A DNA stretch of 38,240 nt from JAGGSN01 sp965603725 (lineage in GTDB: Bacteria; Zixibacteria; MSB-5A5; UBA10806; 4484-95), in assembly GCA_965603725.1 (NCBI GenBank), contig CBFDEC010000031.1:1-38240 (forward strand), given 5' to 3'. A model generated the notes under the pieces. The model had not been told where the DNA came from. It made no database searches and saw only the letters and a list, made by a program, of their open reading frames with translations. This document shows positions 23,399-32,141 of the stretch, piece by piece (the stretch's first letter is position 1; the number at the start of each line of letters is the position of its first letter). A program made the position numbers and the translations under genes.

Positions 23399-25102
23399 AT
23401 GGGTAAAACCATAACCGAAAAAATCATCAGCGAACACGCGGGCAGTGATGTTAAAGCTGGTGAGATTGTTGTTGCCGACGTGGATATCTGTCTGGCTCAG
23501 GATGGCACCGGTCCATTGACAGTTCGCCAGATTGAAAAGCTGGGTACTGATAAACTGGCCAGTCCGGAAAGGTCGGTCTTTTTCCTTGACCACTCCGCTC
23601 CCGCATCGCGTAAGGAGCTTGCTAACGATCATGCGTTCCTGCGTGAGTTTGCTAAGAAAACCGGCGCCCGTCTGTCCGATATTGGGAAGGGGATATGTCA
23701 TGTTATTATAAATGAGCAATATGTCTGCCCCGGCAATATTCTGATTGGCGCAGACAGCCACACCTGCACCGGCGGCGCTTTATGCGCGTTTGCCACCGGT
23801 CTTGGATCAACCGATGTGGCAGTTGGCATGGCCCTGGGCAAAACCTGGTTTCGAGTGCCCGAGACATATAAGATTTATGTTACAGGCGAGTTCCCGGTTG
23901 GTGTTTTTGCAAAAGACCTGATTCTTTATCTGATCGGTTTAATTGGCGCAGATGGCGCAACCTATAAAGCGCTGGAATTCTGCGGACCGACAATCGAAAA
24001 CATGAGCATGGATTCGCGTTTTACACTTTCCAACATGGCTGTCGAAAGCGGCGCCAAACTCGGCTTGATTGCCTCCGATGAAACTACAAAAGAATACCTT
24101 GAAAAGATGGGGCGCGGCTCGAAGTGGCGTCCCATCAGCGCTGACCCTGACGCCGAGTATGAGCGTGTTATTGAAATCGACGTGTCTCGAATCGAACCGA
24201 CAGTTTCGTTCCCTCATGCTGTCGATAATACTCGGAAGATAAGCGAAGCGGTCGGCACAGTTATTGACCAGGTATTCTTTGGCACCTGCACCAATTCTCG
24301 TCTCGAGGACTGGGAAGTAGTTGCTCGTATAGTAAAAGGCAAGAAAATCGCTCCCGGGATCAGGTTCATTGCTGCTTCGGGCTCCAAGCTTGTTGAAAAA
24401 CAGGTAATCGATCTGGGGTATTACCGGATTCTGGCAGAGTTCGGCGCTTCGTTTTTGCCCCCCGGCTGTGGTCCATGTGTTGGCGTGCATGGCGGCGTTC
24501 CTGCAGACGGCGAACGATCTTTGACCACCATGAACCGTAATTTCAAAGGCCGGATGGGAAACCCAAACAGCGAAATCTATTTAGCCTCGCCGGCAACGCT
24601 GGCGGCTACTGTTATCGAGGGAGTCATTGCCGACCCGCGCAAGTATGCTAAGGAACTGACCTTGATGTCTTTTCCGTCTATAGTCAATACCGAGGTATTA
24701 AAAAAGGCCGCTGCTGCGGCGGTCGATTCGCTTGAAAATGTCGCTTCTGAAACCGCAAAAAAACTCGGTCCGAAATTTAAAGAGACATCGGTTGTAGTTG
24801 AGAAGAAAGCCAAAAAAGTCATTAAAAAATACGAACCCCAGGCGAGAAAAGCCGCCAGCGAACTTGAAAAAACAATTAAAGCGCTGGCCAGAGACGCCTC
24901 CAGAGCAATCAAGGATGTTTTATCCGGCCAGAAACCAGAAGATGTACCCATAAAGATAAAGAAAACCGTTAAGAAACCTGTGGCAAAGAAAAAAGCAGTA
25001 AAAAAGAAAGCTGTTAAAAAGAAGGCTGTTAAAAAGAAGGCCGCAAAAAAAACTGCAAAGAAAAAAGCCCGTACGACTGCCCCTAAAACGAGAAGGAGCT
25101 AA
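23399..25102 (+). CDS. Aconitase large subunit (LeuC-like) with helical, Lys-rich C-terminal extension
   Basis: 567 residues from ATG 23399 (GGGAGA upstream; the in-frame TTG at 23387 is less likely). The LeuC/aconitase core covers about 430 residues: FFLDHSAPASRKELANDH, IGADSHTCTGGALCAF, and Fe-S cysteines in FGTCTNSRLEDWE and PPGCGPCVGVHGG. Together with the small subunit next door it should isomerise citrate and isocitrate, given mdh and icd on either side. Isopropylmalate isomerase is the alternative, but no leu genes are present. After residue 430 comes an Ala/Glu/Lys helical stretch of about 85 residues, then about 49 lysine-rich residues made of KKKAV-type repeats. This extension is absent from normal LeuC and echoes the SucD tail. 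Confidence 0.9.
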   Translation: MGKTITEKIISEHAGSDVKAGEIVVADVDICLAQDGTGPLTVRQIEKLGTDKLASPERSVFFLDHSAPASRKELANDHAFLREFAKKTGARLSDIGKGICHVIINEQYVCPGNILIGADSHTCTGGALCAFATGLGSTDVAVGMALGKTWFRVPETYKIYVTGEFPVGVFAKDLILYLIGLIGADGATYKALEFCGPTIENMSMDSRFTLSNMAVESGAKLGLIASDETTKEYLEKMGRGSKWRPISADPDAEYERVIEIDVSRIEPTVSFPHAVDNTRKISEAVGTVIDQVFFGTCTNSRLEDWEVVARIVKGKKIAPGIRFIAASGSKLVEKQVIDLGYYRILAEFGASFLPPGCGPCVGVHGGVPADGERSLTTMNRNFKGRMGNPNSEIYLASPATLAATVIEGVIADPRKYAKELTLMSFPSIVNTEVLKKAAAAAVDSLENVASETAKKLGPKFKETSVVVEKKAKKVIKKYEPQARKAASELEKTIKALARDASRAIKDVLSGQKPEDVPIKIKKTVKKPVAKKKAVKKKAVKKKAVKKKAAKKTAKKKARTTAPKTRRS

Positions 25103-25105
25103 ACC

Positions 25106-25606
25106 ATGGCGTTAACTGGAAAAGTATTTAAGTTTGGTGATGATATATCCACCGACCATATTGCTCCGGGCAGGTATTTTCACCTGAGGTCCGATCTTCC
25201 GGAACTGGCGAAACATGTTCTCGAGGACGCCGATGAGTCGTTTGCCTCCAGTATTTCCGATGGCGATTTTGTTGTCGCCGGTAAAAATTTCGGACTGGGT
25301 TCATCACGTGAACATGCACCGGCTATTATCAAGCTGGCGGGAACGGGAGCGGTTCTGGCAAAATCGTTTGCCAGGATATTTTTCAGAAATGCTATTAACG
25401 TCGGTTTGCCGGCATTAATCTGCGATACCGATCAGATAAACGCCGGCGATGAACTGGAAATCGATCTTGAAGCTGGAATAATCAAGAATAAAACTAACGG
25501 ACAGGAGCTGTCGTTTTCTCCTCTTCCCAGAACAATGGTTAATATCCTTGATGATGGCGGCCTGGTAGCGCATATTCAAAAGCACGGAGGAATCAAAATC
25601 GAATAG
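25106..25606 (+). CDS. Aconitase small subunit (LeuD-like swivel domain)
   Basis: A 166-residue swivelling domain. GKVFKFGDDISTDHIAPGRY at the N-terminus and GKNFGLGSSREHAPAIIKLA near residue 58 are the substrate-binding motifs shared by LeuD and aconitase domain 4. The gene starts 3 bases after the large-subunit stop, so the two are co-translated. In single-chain aconitases this domain is fused; here the split form has the large subunit's lysine-rich tail where the linker would be. Assigned to aconitase by context. Confidence 0.9.
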   Translation: MALTGKVFKFGDDISTDHIAPGRYFHLRSDLPELAKHVLEDADESFASSISDGDFVVAGKNFGLGSSREHAPAIIKLAGTGAVLAKSFARIFFRNAINVGLPALICDTDQINAGDELEIDLEAGIIKNKTNGQELSFSPLPRTMVNILDDGGLVAHIQKHGGIKIE

Positions 25607-25648
25607 TTTTGTTAGTGTAATGATTCATTGATAATTTTACAACAATCA

Positions 25649-25685
25649 GTCATTGCGAGTCCGCCTAAGACGGGCCCGCAATGAC
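25649..25685. repeat. Interspersed palindromic repeat (GTCATTGCG type)
   Basis: GTCATTGCG (25649-25657) and CGCAATGAC (25677-25685) form a 9-bp stem enclosing a partly self-complementary CCGCCTAAGACGG. Repeats of the GTCATTGCGAG...CGCAATGAC kind are widespread in intergenic regions of many bacterial phyla. It separates the aconitase genes from the LiaF-like gene and may stabilise or end the transcript. Confidence 0.65.
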
Positions 25686-25778
25686 AAGTTATTATTAAGT
25701 GATTTACGGGACAGGACACTAGCATCGATTTGTTATGCAAGTTATAATATTTTATCCTGTTATATTTGGTTGTTGATT

Positions 25779-26363
25779 ATGAAAGAACATTCAAAGAAAG
25801 CTGTATTCGGAATAATATTAATCTTTCTGGGTGTGTTTCTTCTATTTGACACCATCGGATTTTTTGATTTCTGGGAGGCGGCAGAGATATTCTGGCCGCT
25901 CATACTAATCGCCATAGGTCTTTTTATTATATTCAGACGAAAAGAAGGTTATTATCATGGCAGATATAAAAAAGGCGGCCAAAATTCATGTGCCGGGATT
26001 TCCGGTATTGCCGGTGATATCGTTGTATCCGGTTTAACCGGGGGCGTTGGCGCTATTAACAAATCGCTGCTTTTCGGAGATATTATAATTGATCTTACCG
26101 GTACAAAACTTAACGATGGCAATAATTACGTTGATGTTTCAGTTTTGTTTGGCGATGTGAAAATATCCGTGCCTGATGAATTCCCGGTATCGGTTGATTT
26201 GACCTGCTGTGCCGGTTCTGTTAAGTATAATGATAAAAAATCGGACGGTATTTTTCCGAACGTTAAACATAAAGATGACAGCTTTGAGAGTTCCCCGGCT
26301 AAGCTCTTCATTAAAGCCAGAGCATGTTTTGGCGATTTAAAAGTAAACAATATTTCAAAATAA
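25779..26363 (+). CDS. LiaF-like membrane protein
   Basis: About 194 residues. Two or three hydrophobic segments come first (AVFGIILIFLGVFLLFDTIG; WPLILIAIGLFIIFRR), the LiaF transmembrane region. A glycine-rich linker follows, then a beta-repeat domain (KSLLFGDIIIDLTGTKL, VSVLFGDVKISVPDEF, ARACFGDLKV) typical of LiaF/toastrack folds. LiaF proteins of Firmicutes regulate envelope-stress signalling; here no histidine kinase is adjacent, so that role cannot be assumed. I start at ATG 25779; the open frame upstream runs through the palindromic repeat. It is followed after 9 bases by icd, an odd partner in this TCA run. Confidence 0.78.
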   Translation: MKEHSKKAVFGIILIFLGVFLLFDTIGFFDFWEAAEIFWPLILIAIGLFIIFRRKEGYYHGRYKKGGQNSCAGISGIAGDIVVSGLTGGVGAINKSLLFGDIIIDLTGTKLNDGNNYVDVSVLFGDVKISVPDEFPVSVDLTCCAGSVKYNDKKSDGIFPNVKHKDDSFESSPAKLFIKARACFGDLKVNNISK

Positions 26364-26372
26364 GAAGGAGAA

Positions 26373-27620
26373 ATGATGGTAAAATTCAAAAAGATTACGC
26401 CTCCCACAGACGGCAAACAAATTAAAGTAGTCAATAAGAAGTTGAGTATTCCCGATAACCCGATTATTCCGGTAATTGAGGGCGACGGTATCGGCCGCGA
26501 CATCATGAAAGCCGCTCGCCGGGTGGTCGATGCGGCAGTCGAAAAAAGCTATGCCGGTAAAAAAAGAATAGTCTGGTTTGACATATATGCGGGCGAGGCG
26601 GCCAACGAAAGATATGGGGAGGTGTTGCCTGACGATACATTGAAAGCGATCAAGAACTATATCGTCGCTCTAAAGGGTCCGCTTACAACTCCGGTTGGCG
26701 GAGGTTATCGTTCGCTGAATGTTTCTCTTCGCCAGATGCTCGTGCTTTATGCCTGCGTTCGTCCCGTCCGTTATTTCGAGGGAGTGCCCTCCCCGGTTAA
26801 ACGTCCGGATAAAATGAATGTTATCATCTACCGTGAGAATACCGAGGATGTCTACGCCGGTATCGAATGGAAAAAAGGCACTAAAGATGCTAAGAAGGTA
26901 ATCGAATTTCTAAACAAAAAAATGAAGAAAAATATTCGTTCCGATTCCGGTATCGGTATTAAACCGATATCAGTCACAGGAACTCAACGTCTTGTCCGTA
27001 AAGCAATCAACTATGCAATCGATAGCAACAGCCGGTCGGTTACTCTTGTCCATAAGGGCAATATCATGAAGTTCACCGAGGGCGCTTTCCGTGATTGGGG
27101 CTATAAACTCGCCGCTAAGGAATTTCCCACTCAGACTATCACCGAACAGGAGCTCTGGGACAAATACGACGGCAAATGCCCTGAAGGAAAAATTATCATC
27201 AAAGACCGGATTGCCGATTCGATGTTCCAGCAGGTTTTAACTCGCTCGGATGAGTATGATGTTATAGCTACTCCAAACTTGAACGGCGATTATCTCTCTG
27301 ACGCCTGCGCCGCCCAGGTGGGGGGATTGGGCATGGCTCCCGGAGCAAATATCGGCGATTATGTCGGGTTGTTCGAGGCCACTCATGGAACCGCTCCCAA
27401 GTATGCCGATAAGGATATGGTAAATCCCGGCTCATTGATACTCTCTGCGGTTATGATGCTCAGATATCTTGGCTGGAAAGAAGCGGCAACGAGCGTGGAA
27501 AGCGCCATAGAAAAGACTATCAAGCAAAAAACAGTGACATATGATCTTGAACGTCAAATGGAAGGAGCAACCAAGGTCTCAACTTCTCAGTATGCGACTC
27601 ATCTAATCGAGAACCTGTAA
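26373..27620 (+). CDS. icd: Isocitrate dehydrogenase, NADP-dependent
   Basis: 415 residues, matching E. coli Icd (416). It converts isocitrate to 2-oxoglutarate and CO2, feeding KorABCD. Motifs are PVIEGDGIGRDIM near residue 32, GGYRSLNVSLRQ (its Ser is the site phosphorylated by AceK in E. coli) and IYRENTEDVYAGIEW. Metal Asp residues lie in IADSMFQQ and NGDYLSDACA. The Lys-Tyr of HGTAPKYADKD and the Tyr and Arg of TYDLERQMEGA are the known NADP-specificity residues, which is why I call it NADP-dependent. AGAAGGAG precedes the ATG; a second ATG follows directly. Confidence 0.96.
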   Translation: MMVKFKKITPPTDGKQIKVVNKKLSIPDNPIIPVIEGDGIGRDIMKAARRVVDAAVEKSYAGKKRIVWFDIYAGEAANERYGEVLPDDTLKAIKNYIVALKGPLTTPVGGGYRSLNVSLRQMLVLYACVRPVRYFEGVPSPVKRPDKMNVIIYRENTEDVYAGIEWKKGTKDAKKVIEFLNKKMKKNIRSDSGIGIKPISVTGTQRLVRKAINYAIDSNSRSVTLVHKGNIMKFTEGAFRDWGYKLAAKEFPTQTITEQELWDKYDGKCPEGKIIIKDRIADSMFQQVLTRSDEYDVIATPNLNGDYLSDACAAQVGGLGMAPGANIGDYVGLFEATHGTAPKYADKDMVNPGSLILSAVMMLRYLGWKEAATSVESAIEKTIKQKTVTYDLERQMEGATKVSTSQYATHLIENL

Positions 27621-27631
27621 AGAAAACTATG

Positions 27632-27658
27632 GGCAGGGCTGGTTAGCACAGCCCTGCC
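27632..27658. terminator. Strong hairpin after icd
   Basis: GGCAGGGCTG (27632-27641) pairs perfectly with CAGCCCTGCC (27649-27658) around a 7-base loop, 11 bases after the icd stop. No uninterrupted T-run follows, so it may be an mRNA-stabilising or repeat-type hairpin rather than a classical terminator. Confidence 0.6.
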
Positions 27659-27728
27659 AGTCTAATCTGAATTGAAATATTCATTATCGGGCTTTAGCTG
27701 AGAAAACAACTCATAAAACTTAACGTTA

Positions 27729-28484
27729 ATGTTCGATTTTATTAGGAAAACCGTATTGGTAACCGGAGCGTCACGAGGAATCGGAGCAGCGACAGCAAAA
27801 CTCTATGCCAGGCATGGCGCTAATGTTGTTATCAATTACAAAGATAACGAGAATAAAGCTCGTGATGTGCTTGAACAGATTACTATAGACGATGGTTCGG
27901 CGCGAATATTCAAAGCTGACGTTGCTGATGCCGGACAATGTAAATCGATGGTGGATTGGACTGTATCGGAATTCGGCGGTATTGATATACTTGTTAATAA
28001 TGCCGGTATCTGGAAAGAATCGGCAATTGAGGATATGACCGAAGAGAAATTGGCTGAAACTTTAAACAGCAATCTTAACGGTTGTTTCTATTGTACTTCA
28101 GCAGCAGTCCCATATATGAAAAAGCAGAGGTCAGGCAGTATTGTTTTTGTCTCCTCAACCGCCGGTCAGCGCGGTGAGGCGTTTCATTCTCATTATGCGG
28201 CCTCTAAGGGCGCTTTAATTTCGCTGACTAAATCGCTGGCTCCTGAACTGGCTGGTTATAATATTATGGTCAATTGTGTTGCTCCGGGTTGGGTCGATAC
28301 CGATATGAGTCACGAGACTATTATTTCTGAGGATGGGCCGAAGTATCTGTCGCCGATTCCGCTGGGGCGGGCGGCTAAGCCGGAAGAAATAGCCTGGCCA
28401 ATCCTGTTTATATCATCAAGTTACGCCAGCTTTATTACCGGAGAAATCCTGAACGTTAACGGTGGAGCGGTATTAGCGGGATAA
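27729..28484 (+). CDS. SDR-family oxidoreductase (FabG-like)
   Basis: 251 residues, a classical short-chain dehydrogenase/reductase. The cofactor motif TGASRGIG is near residue 12 and NNAGIW near residue 89. The catalytic Ser (VFVSSTAG) and YAASKGALISLTK (Tyr-xxx-Lys, near residue 155) are present, and the protein ends GEILNVNGGAVLAG. The sequence suits a 3-oxoacyl-ACP reductase, but SDR substrates cannot be fixed from the sequence alone and no fatty-acid genes are nearby. It stands apart, 108 bases after icd with a hairpin between. Confidence 0.88.
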   Translation: MFDFIRKTVLVTGASRGIGAATAKLYARHGANVVINYKDNENKARDVLEQITIDDGSARIFKADVADAGQCKSMVDWTVSEFGGIDILVNNAGIWKESAIEDMTEEKLAETLNSNLNGCFYCTSAAVPYMKKQRSGSIVFVSSTAGQRGEAFHSHYAASKGALISLTKSLAPELAGYNIMVNCVAPGWVDTDMSHETIISEDGPKYLSPIPLGRAAKPEEIAWPILFISSSYASFITGEILNVNGGAVLAG

Positions 28485-28584
28485 GACCTTTCAGGACTTT
28501 CCCTGAAAAACTGAATAGAATCTTTATAATATAAATTATATCAACGAGTTGATATTTCGAAGAAGTGGAAATCATGGTTTCTTG

Positions 28585-28715
28585 AAAAATCGGGGAAACT
28601 TCCGCACTAACAGGCGGGACTTTCCAGTCCCGCAGGCAGGCTGGAAAGCCTGCCCTGTTAAATTAGTTTTTTGTTTTGATCAAAATTGTTATGTGGAAAA
28701 AATCGGGGAAACTTC
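28585..28715. repeat. Double-hairpin element between 18-bp direct repeats
   Basis: The 18-mer AAAAATCGGGGAAACTTC occurs at 28585-28602 and again at 28698-28715. Between them, TAACAG (28608-28613) pairs with CTGTTA (28655-28660) and encloses two perfect hairpins: GCGGGACT/AGTCCCGC (28614-28633) and GGCAGGCT/AGCCTGCC (28635-28654). The result would be a three-way junction. The direct repeats suggest a small inserted element or a recombination scar in this 288-base gap. Confidence 0.75.
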
Positions 28716-28772
28716 TGAAGACTTTTACATTGACTTTGACGTTCTTAATCGATATTATCCGAGCAGGTTATT

Positions 28773-29744
28773 ATGAGTATGGACATTGAGAAAATCTTAT
28801 CGCCTATTGCCCCTAATATCCAGAAGTTTGAAGCGCTGTTAGAGAGGACCCTGTCGACCGATTCCAGTTTTATACTTCAGATTACCGAGCATTTGTTTTC
28901 CCGAACCGGCAAACTGTTAAGACCCGGTCTTATTTTCCTATCCGCCGGTCATACTGTCAATACCGGCGCAGTTCACGCTGCCGTCGCAGTTGAGCTAATT
29001 CATGTGGCTACGCTTCTGCATGATGATGTTATCGATCAATCGTCAACCAGGCGCGGGATTGAAACTGTAAATTATCGCTGGAATAACCTGACAGCGGTAT
29101 TAATGGGTGATTATCTTTTTGCAAAATCTTTTAAGTTGCTGATCGATTCAGGATCGCATAAACTTCTGGATAGTTTTGCAATTGCCACCCAGCGGGTTTC
29201 AATCGGCGAGTTGAATCAGGTTAATTTAACCGGCAACCTGGATGTTGAAGAAAGCGACTATTTAAGAGTTGTGGCCGATAAAACCGCCTCATTATTTGCC
29301 TGTTCCTGTGAGGCCGGCATTGTTTGTAATGGCGGTGATGAAGCCAGTATAAAAGCCTTGCGTGAATTCGGTGAAAATCTGGGCATTGCCTTCCAGATCA
29401 CCGATGACCTGCTCGATTTAATAGGCGAACCTTCAAAAACAGGCAAACAGCTCGGATCTGATATCCGGGAAGGCTGGGTTACTCTGCCGATGATATATAC
29501 CCTTCAAAACGGCGGCAACTCTTACAAATATCAGATTCATAAACTATATAAAGAGGGTTTTACACCGGATGAATTCGAACAGGTTGTAGAGTTCGTTAGA
29601 GATACAGGTGGAATCGACTATGCCAATCAAAAGGCTCGAAAATATAGTGAACGCGCCAAAGCCGCAGTTACCGATATTAAAGGACTCGATTTTAAAGAAA
29701 ACCTGATAGAACTTGCCGAGTTTGCAATCACCCGTGAAAAATAG
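28773..29744 (+). CDS. Polyprenyl diphosphate synthase (octaprenyl/heptaprenyl type)
   Basis: 323 residues, trans-isoprenyl diphosphate synthase. It extends FPP with IPP to make the side chain of a quinone or similar lipid. The first Asp-rich motif is LLHDDVIDQSSTRRG near residue 85 and the second is ITDDLLDLIGEPSKTGK near residue 210. GKLLRPGL near residue 45 binds IPP. The residues four and five positions before the first Asp-rich motif are small (Thr, Ala), which fits a long-chain product. No ubi or men gene is adjacent. ATG 28773 and ATG 28779 are both possible starts. Confidence 0.92.
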   Translation: MSMDIEKILSPIAPNIQKFEALLERTLSTDSSFILQITEHLFSRTGKLLRPGLIFLSAGHTVNTGAVHAAVAVELIHVATLLHDDVIDQSSTRRGIETVNYRWNNLTAVLMGDYLFAKSFKLLIDSGSHKLLDSFAIATQRVSIGELNQVNLTGNLDVEESDYLRVVADKTASLFACSCEAGIVCNGGDEASIKALREFGENLGIAFQITDDLLDLIGEPSKTGKQLGSDIREGWVTLPMIYTLQNGGNSYKYQIHKLYKEGFTPDEFEQVVEFVRDTGGIDYANQKARKYSERAKAAVTDIKGLDFKENLIELAEFAITREK

Positions 29745-29791
29745 AACAAAGTTTATTTCCCAAAGTAGAATACTTTTAACTGGTTATTGTT

Positions 29792-31918
29792 ATGAGTGAT
29801 ATTTTCTCTTTAAACTTTCAGAGCGGAAACATAATCTATATTATTCTGGGGATAGTTTCTCTGGTAATTTCCTGGTGGAGCTATTCTGGAGCTGCTCCTC
29901 AAATCTCTTCTTTTAAAAAGTATCTGCTTTTAGTCCTGCGCAGTCTGGGTATTTTCCTGATTGCAATATTGCTGATTGAGCCGTTGCTGACAGTGTTTTC
30001 TGAAAAAGTAACCGGTTCCCGAATCGGGATTTTTGTCGATATTTCATCGAGCATGAATTTCAAAGAGGAAGATGGTGAAAGGTATAAAACAGCCAGGGAC
30101 GCTTACAATCAGCATAAACCATCGAATATTCCGGCAAGTTTTTACGGCTTTGCCGATACATTGATAGAGCTAAATGATTTCCCTGATTCAACTGCGTTTG
30201 TTGGACAGGCCACGGATATTGCCCGCGCTTTCATGTCCTCAATTAATGATAATGAAGAGCATGGCGCTTTACTATTTATTACTGATGGCGCTAATAATAT
30301 CGGTTTAGACCCACTTAAAGCCGCCTCAACGATCAGCCTGCCGGTTTACTCATTGGTTACCGGAAGCAGTATCAGTCGTAAGGATATTTTTATCTCGGAA
30401 GTCGATTATCCACCTGTCGGATATACCAATACCGAGTTTCAAATAAAGGTTGAAATCGGGGCTAACGGTTACCAGGGCAAAACCGGTCAATTGGAAATCC
30501 GGGATGGCCAGAGAGTACTGGGCTCCCGGCAAGTTGCGTTTCCTGCGGATGCCGCATATACGACCGCTGAGTTCAAGCTTTTAATAGCTGATGCAGGTGT
30601 GAAAAATCTCAAAGCTATTGTTTCGAGGTTTGACGACGAAACCTATGAGGATAACAATGTCCGGAATTTCAGCATCAAACTTCTTAAAGATAAAATAAAC
30701 ATATTACTATTATCCTCCTCGCTTAACTGGGAGTTTACCTACCTTAAAAAGGTTTTAGAAGGAGATCGGCATTTTGAGCTGTCAACTGCAGTTGCCCAGC
30801 GTAAAGGCGGTTTCTATGCTAATGAACTGCCGGCTTCCTTTGAGGCCTGGAAAGAAATTGAACTCGTTATAGCCGTTGATTTAAATTCCAGAGCAATCGG
30901 GGCTCAGCTAAATAACATGAAGGCGGCAATCAAGTCGGGAACGGGTTTTCTGTACATCGCCGGCAATAATAACAGGATGTTTCGATCCGGTGGTTGGGAC
31001 AAGCTTCTGCCGGTTAAATCCGGTTCAAACACCGCGGTTGCCGATGGAGAATTTTTCCCCGCTCCCGGGAAACAGGCCAGAGTTCGAGCGATTATGGATA
31101 TCGAGGGTTTAAACTGGGAAGAACTTCCTCCGCTTAAGGCTATCATTACAGGTCTGGACGTTGACAGTAAGGCGATTGTTTTTCTTGATGTTGTCGATGA
31201 TACGGGAAATCACCGGCCTGTTTTGACGGGTGGACTGTTTGAACGGGGCAAGATTGCCGCTATGACAGGCTATCCGTGGTGGCCAAGGTATTTCAGACCG
31301 GGTTCGAGCAATCCTGATGTTAGACGTATAGAAAAATTCTGGGGCAACCTCGTTCGCTGGCTGGTGGTTCGTGAGGACCTCGAAAGATTTAACCTATCGC
31401 CTGATAAAACCGTGTATAAGCTGGGTGAACCGGTGAGCTTTGCCGCAATGATATTTGATGACAACTACAATCTCCTGAGCGGAGTACGGATTGAGGTGGT
31501 GATTGCCGATTCGTCCGGCGCTCAGCGGGAACTCCAACTAACAGGCAGACAACCCGGTCGATATGATGGCGTGTTCGGCTCGCCCGCAGCCGGCAAGTAC
31601 GACTATGACGCTTATGCCGTTATCAACAATGACACACTGGCCGAAAAAAAAGGCAGTTTTACAGTGGAATCGTTCAGCCTTGAAATGGAAAATCCCTCGG
31701 CTAATTTCGCCCTGATGGAGCAGATCGCCGCTGTAACCAGCGGGAAAAGTTATACCCCGGATAATTTCAATCAGTTTTCGAAAGACCTGAAGCTGAATAT
31801 AAAAAAATCCGATATCTTCACCGAACACCGTCTGACCGGCAACATATATATTCTGCTGGTAATAATTCTATCATTCGCTCTCGAGTGGGGGATACGCAAG
31901 TTCAGCCAGCTGGCATAA
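29792..31918 (+). CDS. Membrane VWA-domain protein with GATase-like region
   Basis: 708 residues. Two N-terminal membrane helices (IIYIILGIVSLVISWWSY; LLVLRSLGIFLIAILLIEPL) precede a von Willebrand A-like domain with an intact metal site: FVDISSSMNF near residue 87 and ALLFITDGANNIG near residue 165. A beta-sandwich region follows, then a segment (INILLLSSSLNWEFTYLKKVL; GFLYIAGNNNRM; WPRYFRPG) like the glutamine-amidotransferase-fold proteins that often accompany Bat-type VWA proteins. A last membrane helix (IYILLVIILSFALEWGI) is near residue 690. Such proteins appear with MoxR ATPases; none is in the window. Function unknown, probably periplasmic protein-complex or envelope related. Confidence 0.8.
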   Translation: MSDIFSLNFQSGNIIYIILGIVSLVISWWSYSGAAPQISSFKKYLLLVLRSLGIFLIAILLIEPLLTVFSEKVTGSRIGIFVDISSSMNFKEEDGERYKTARDAYNQHKPSNIPASFYGFADTLIELNDFPDSTAFVGQATDIARAFMSSINDNEEHGALLFITDGANNIGLDPLKAASTISLPVYSLVTGSSISRKDIFISEVDYPPVGYTNTEFQIKVEIGANGYQGKTGQLEIRDGQRVLGSRQVAFPADAAYTTAEFKLLIADAGVKNLKAIVSRFDDETYEDNNVRNFSIKLLKDKINILLLSSSLNWEFTYLKKVLEGDRHFELSTAVAQRKGGFYANELPASFEAWKEIELVIAVDLNSRAIGAQLNNMKAAIKSGTGFLYIAGNNNRMFRSGGWDKLLPVKSGSNTAVADGEFFPAPGKQARVRAIMDIEGLNWEELPPLKAIITGLDVDSKAIVFLDVVDDTGNHRPVLTGGLFERGKIAAMTGYPWWPRYFRPGSSNPDVRRIEKFWGNLVRWLVVREDLERFNLSPDKTVYKLGEPVSFAAMIFDDNYNLLSGVRIEVVIADSSGAQRELQLTGRQPGRYDGVFGSPAAGKYDYDAYAVINNDTLAEKKGSFTVESFSLEMENPSANFALMEQIAAVTSGKSYTPDNFNQFSKDLKLNIKKSDIFTEHRLTGNIYILLVIILSFALEWGIRKFSQLA

Positions 31919-31952
31919 GACTGTCGGTTCACGTTTCGCTGCAAACTTTTTT

Positions 31953-32045
31953 TGTGCTGTCGGAAGTTACTTCCGGCAGTTCTGGCAGAAGTCCGCCTAT
32001 GGCGGATGCCAGCACATGTTAAGATTTGTGAATAATGCGGGTTAG
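31953..32045. repeat. Family 1 dispersed palindromic repeat, copy C
   Basis: The fullest copy. TGTGCTG (31953-31959) pairs with CAGCACA near 32010-32016, enclosing the core hairpin (CTGTCGGAAG-TTA-CTTCCGGCAG, 31957-31979) and a second hairpin TCCGCC-TAT-GGCGGA (31992-32006). The 3' arm (TTTGTGAATAATGCGGGTTA) matches copy A. It occupies most of the gap between the VWA gene and the GYD-domain gene. The remaining sequence to 32141 shows nothing else clear. Confidence 0.82.
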
Positions 32046-32141
32046 CTCTCCGACTTCGGCGGTTTGCCGATGCCAGTGATGATTTTTATATACAGGTTAT
32101 ATTTCGAAATTTTTTCAGGGAAATCCCGCCTCAGTTATTTC

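Noticed and set aside
28549..28776. 75-codon plus-strand open frame
   Set aside because: It runs through the double-hairpin repeat, has no ribosome-binding site or recognisable domain, and overlaps the start of the polyprenyl synthase gene.
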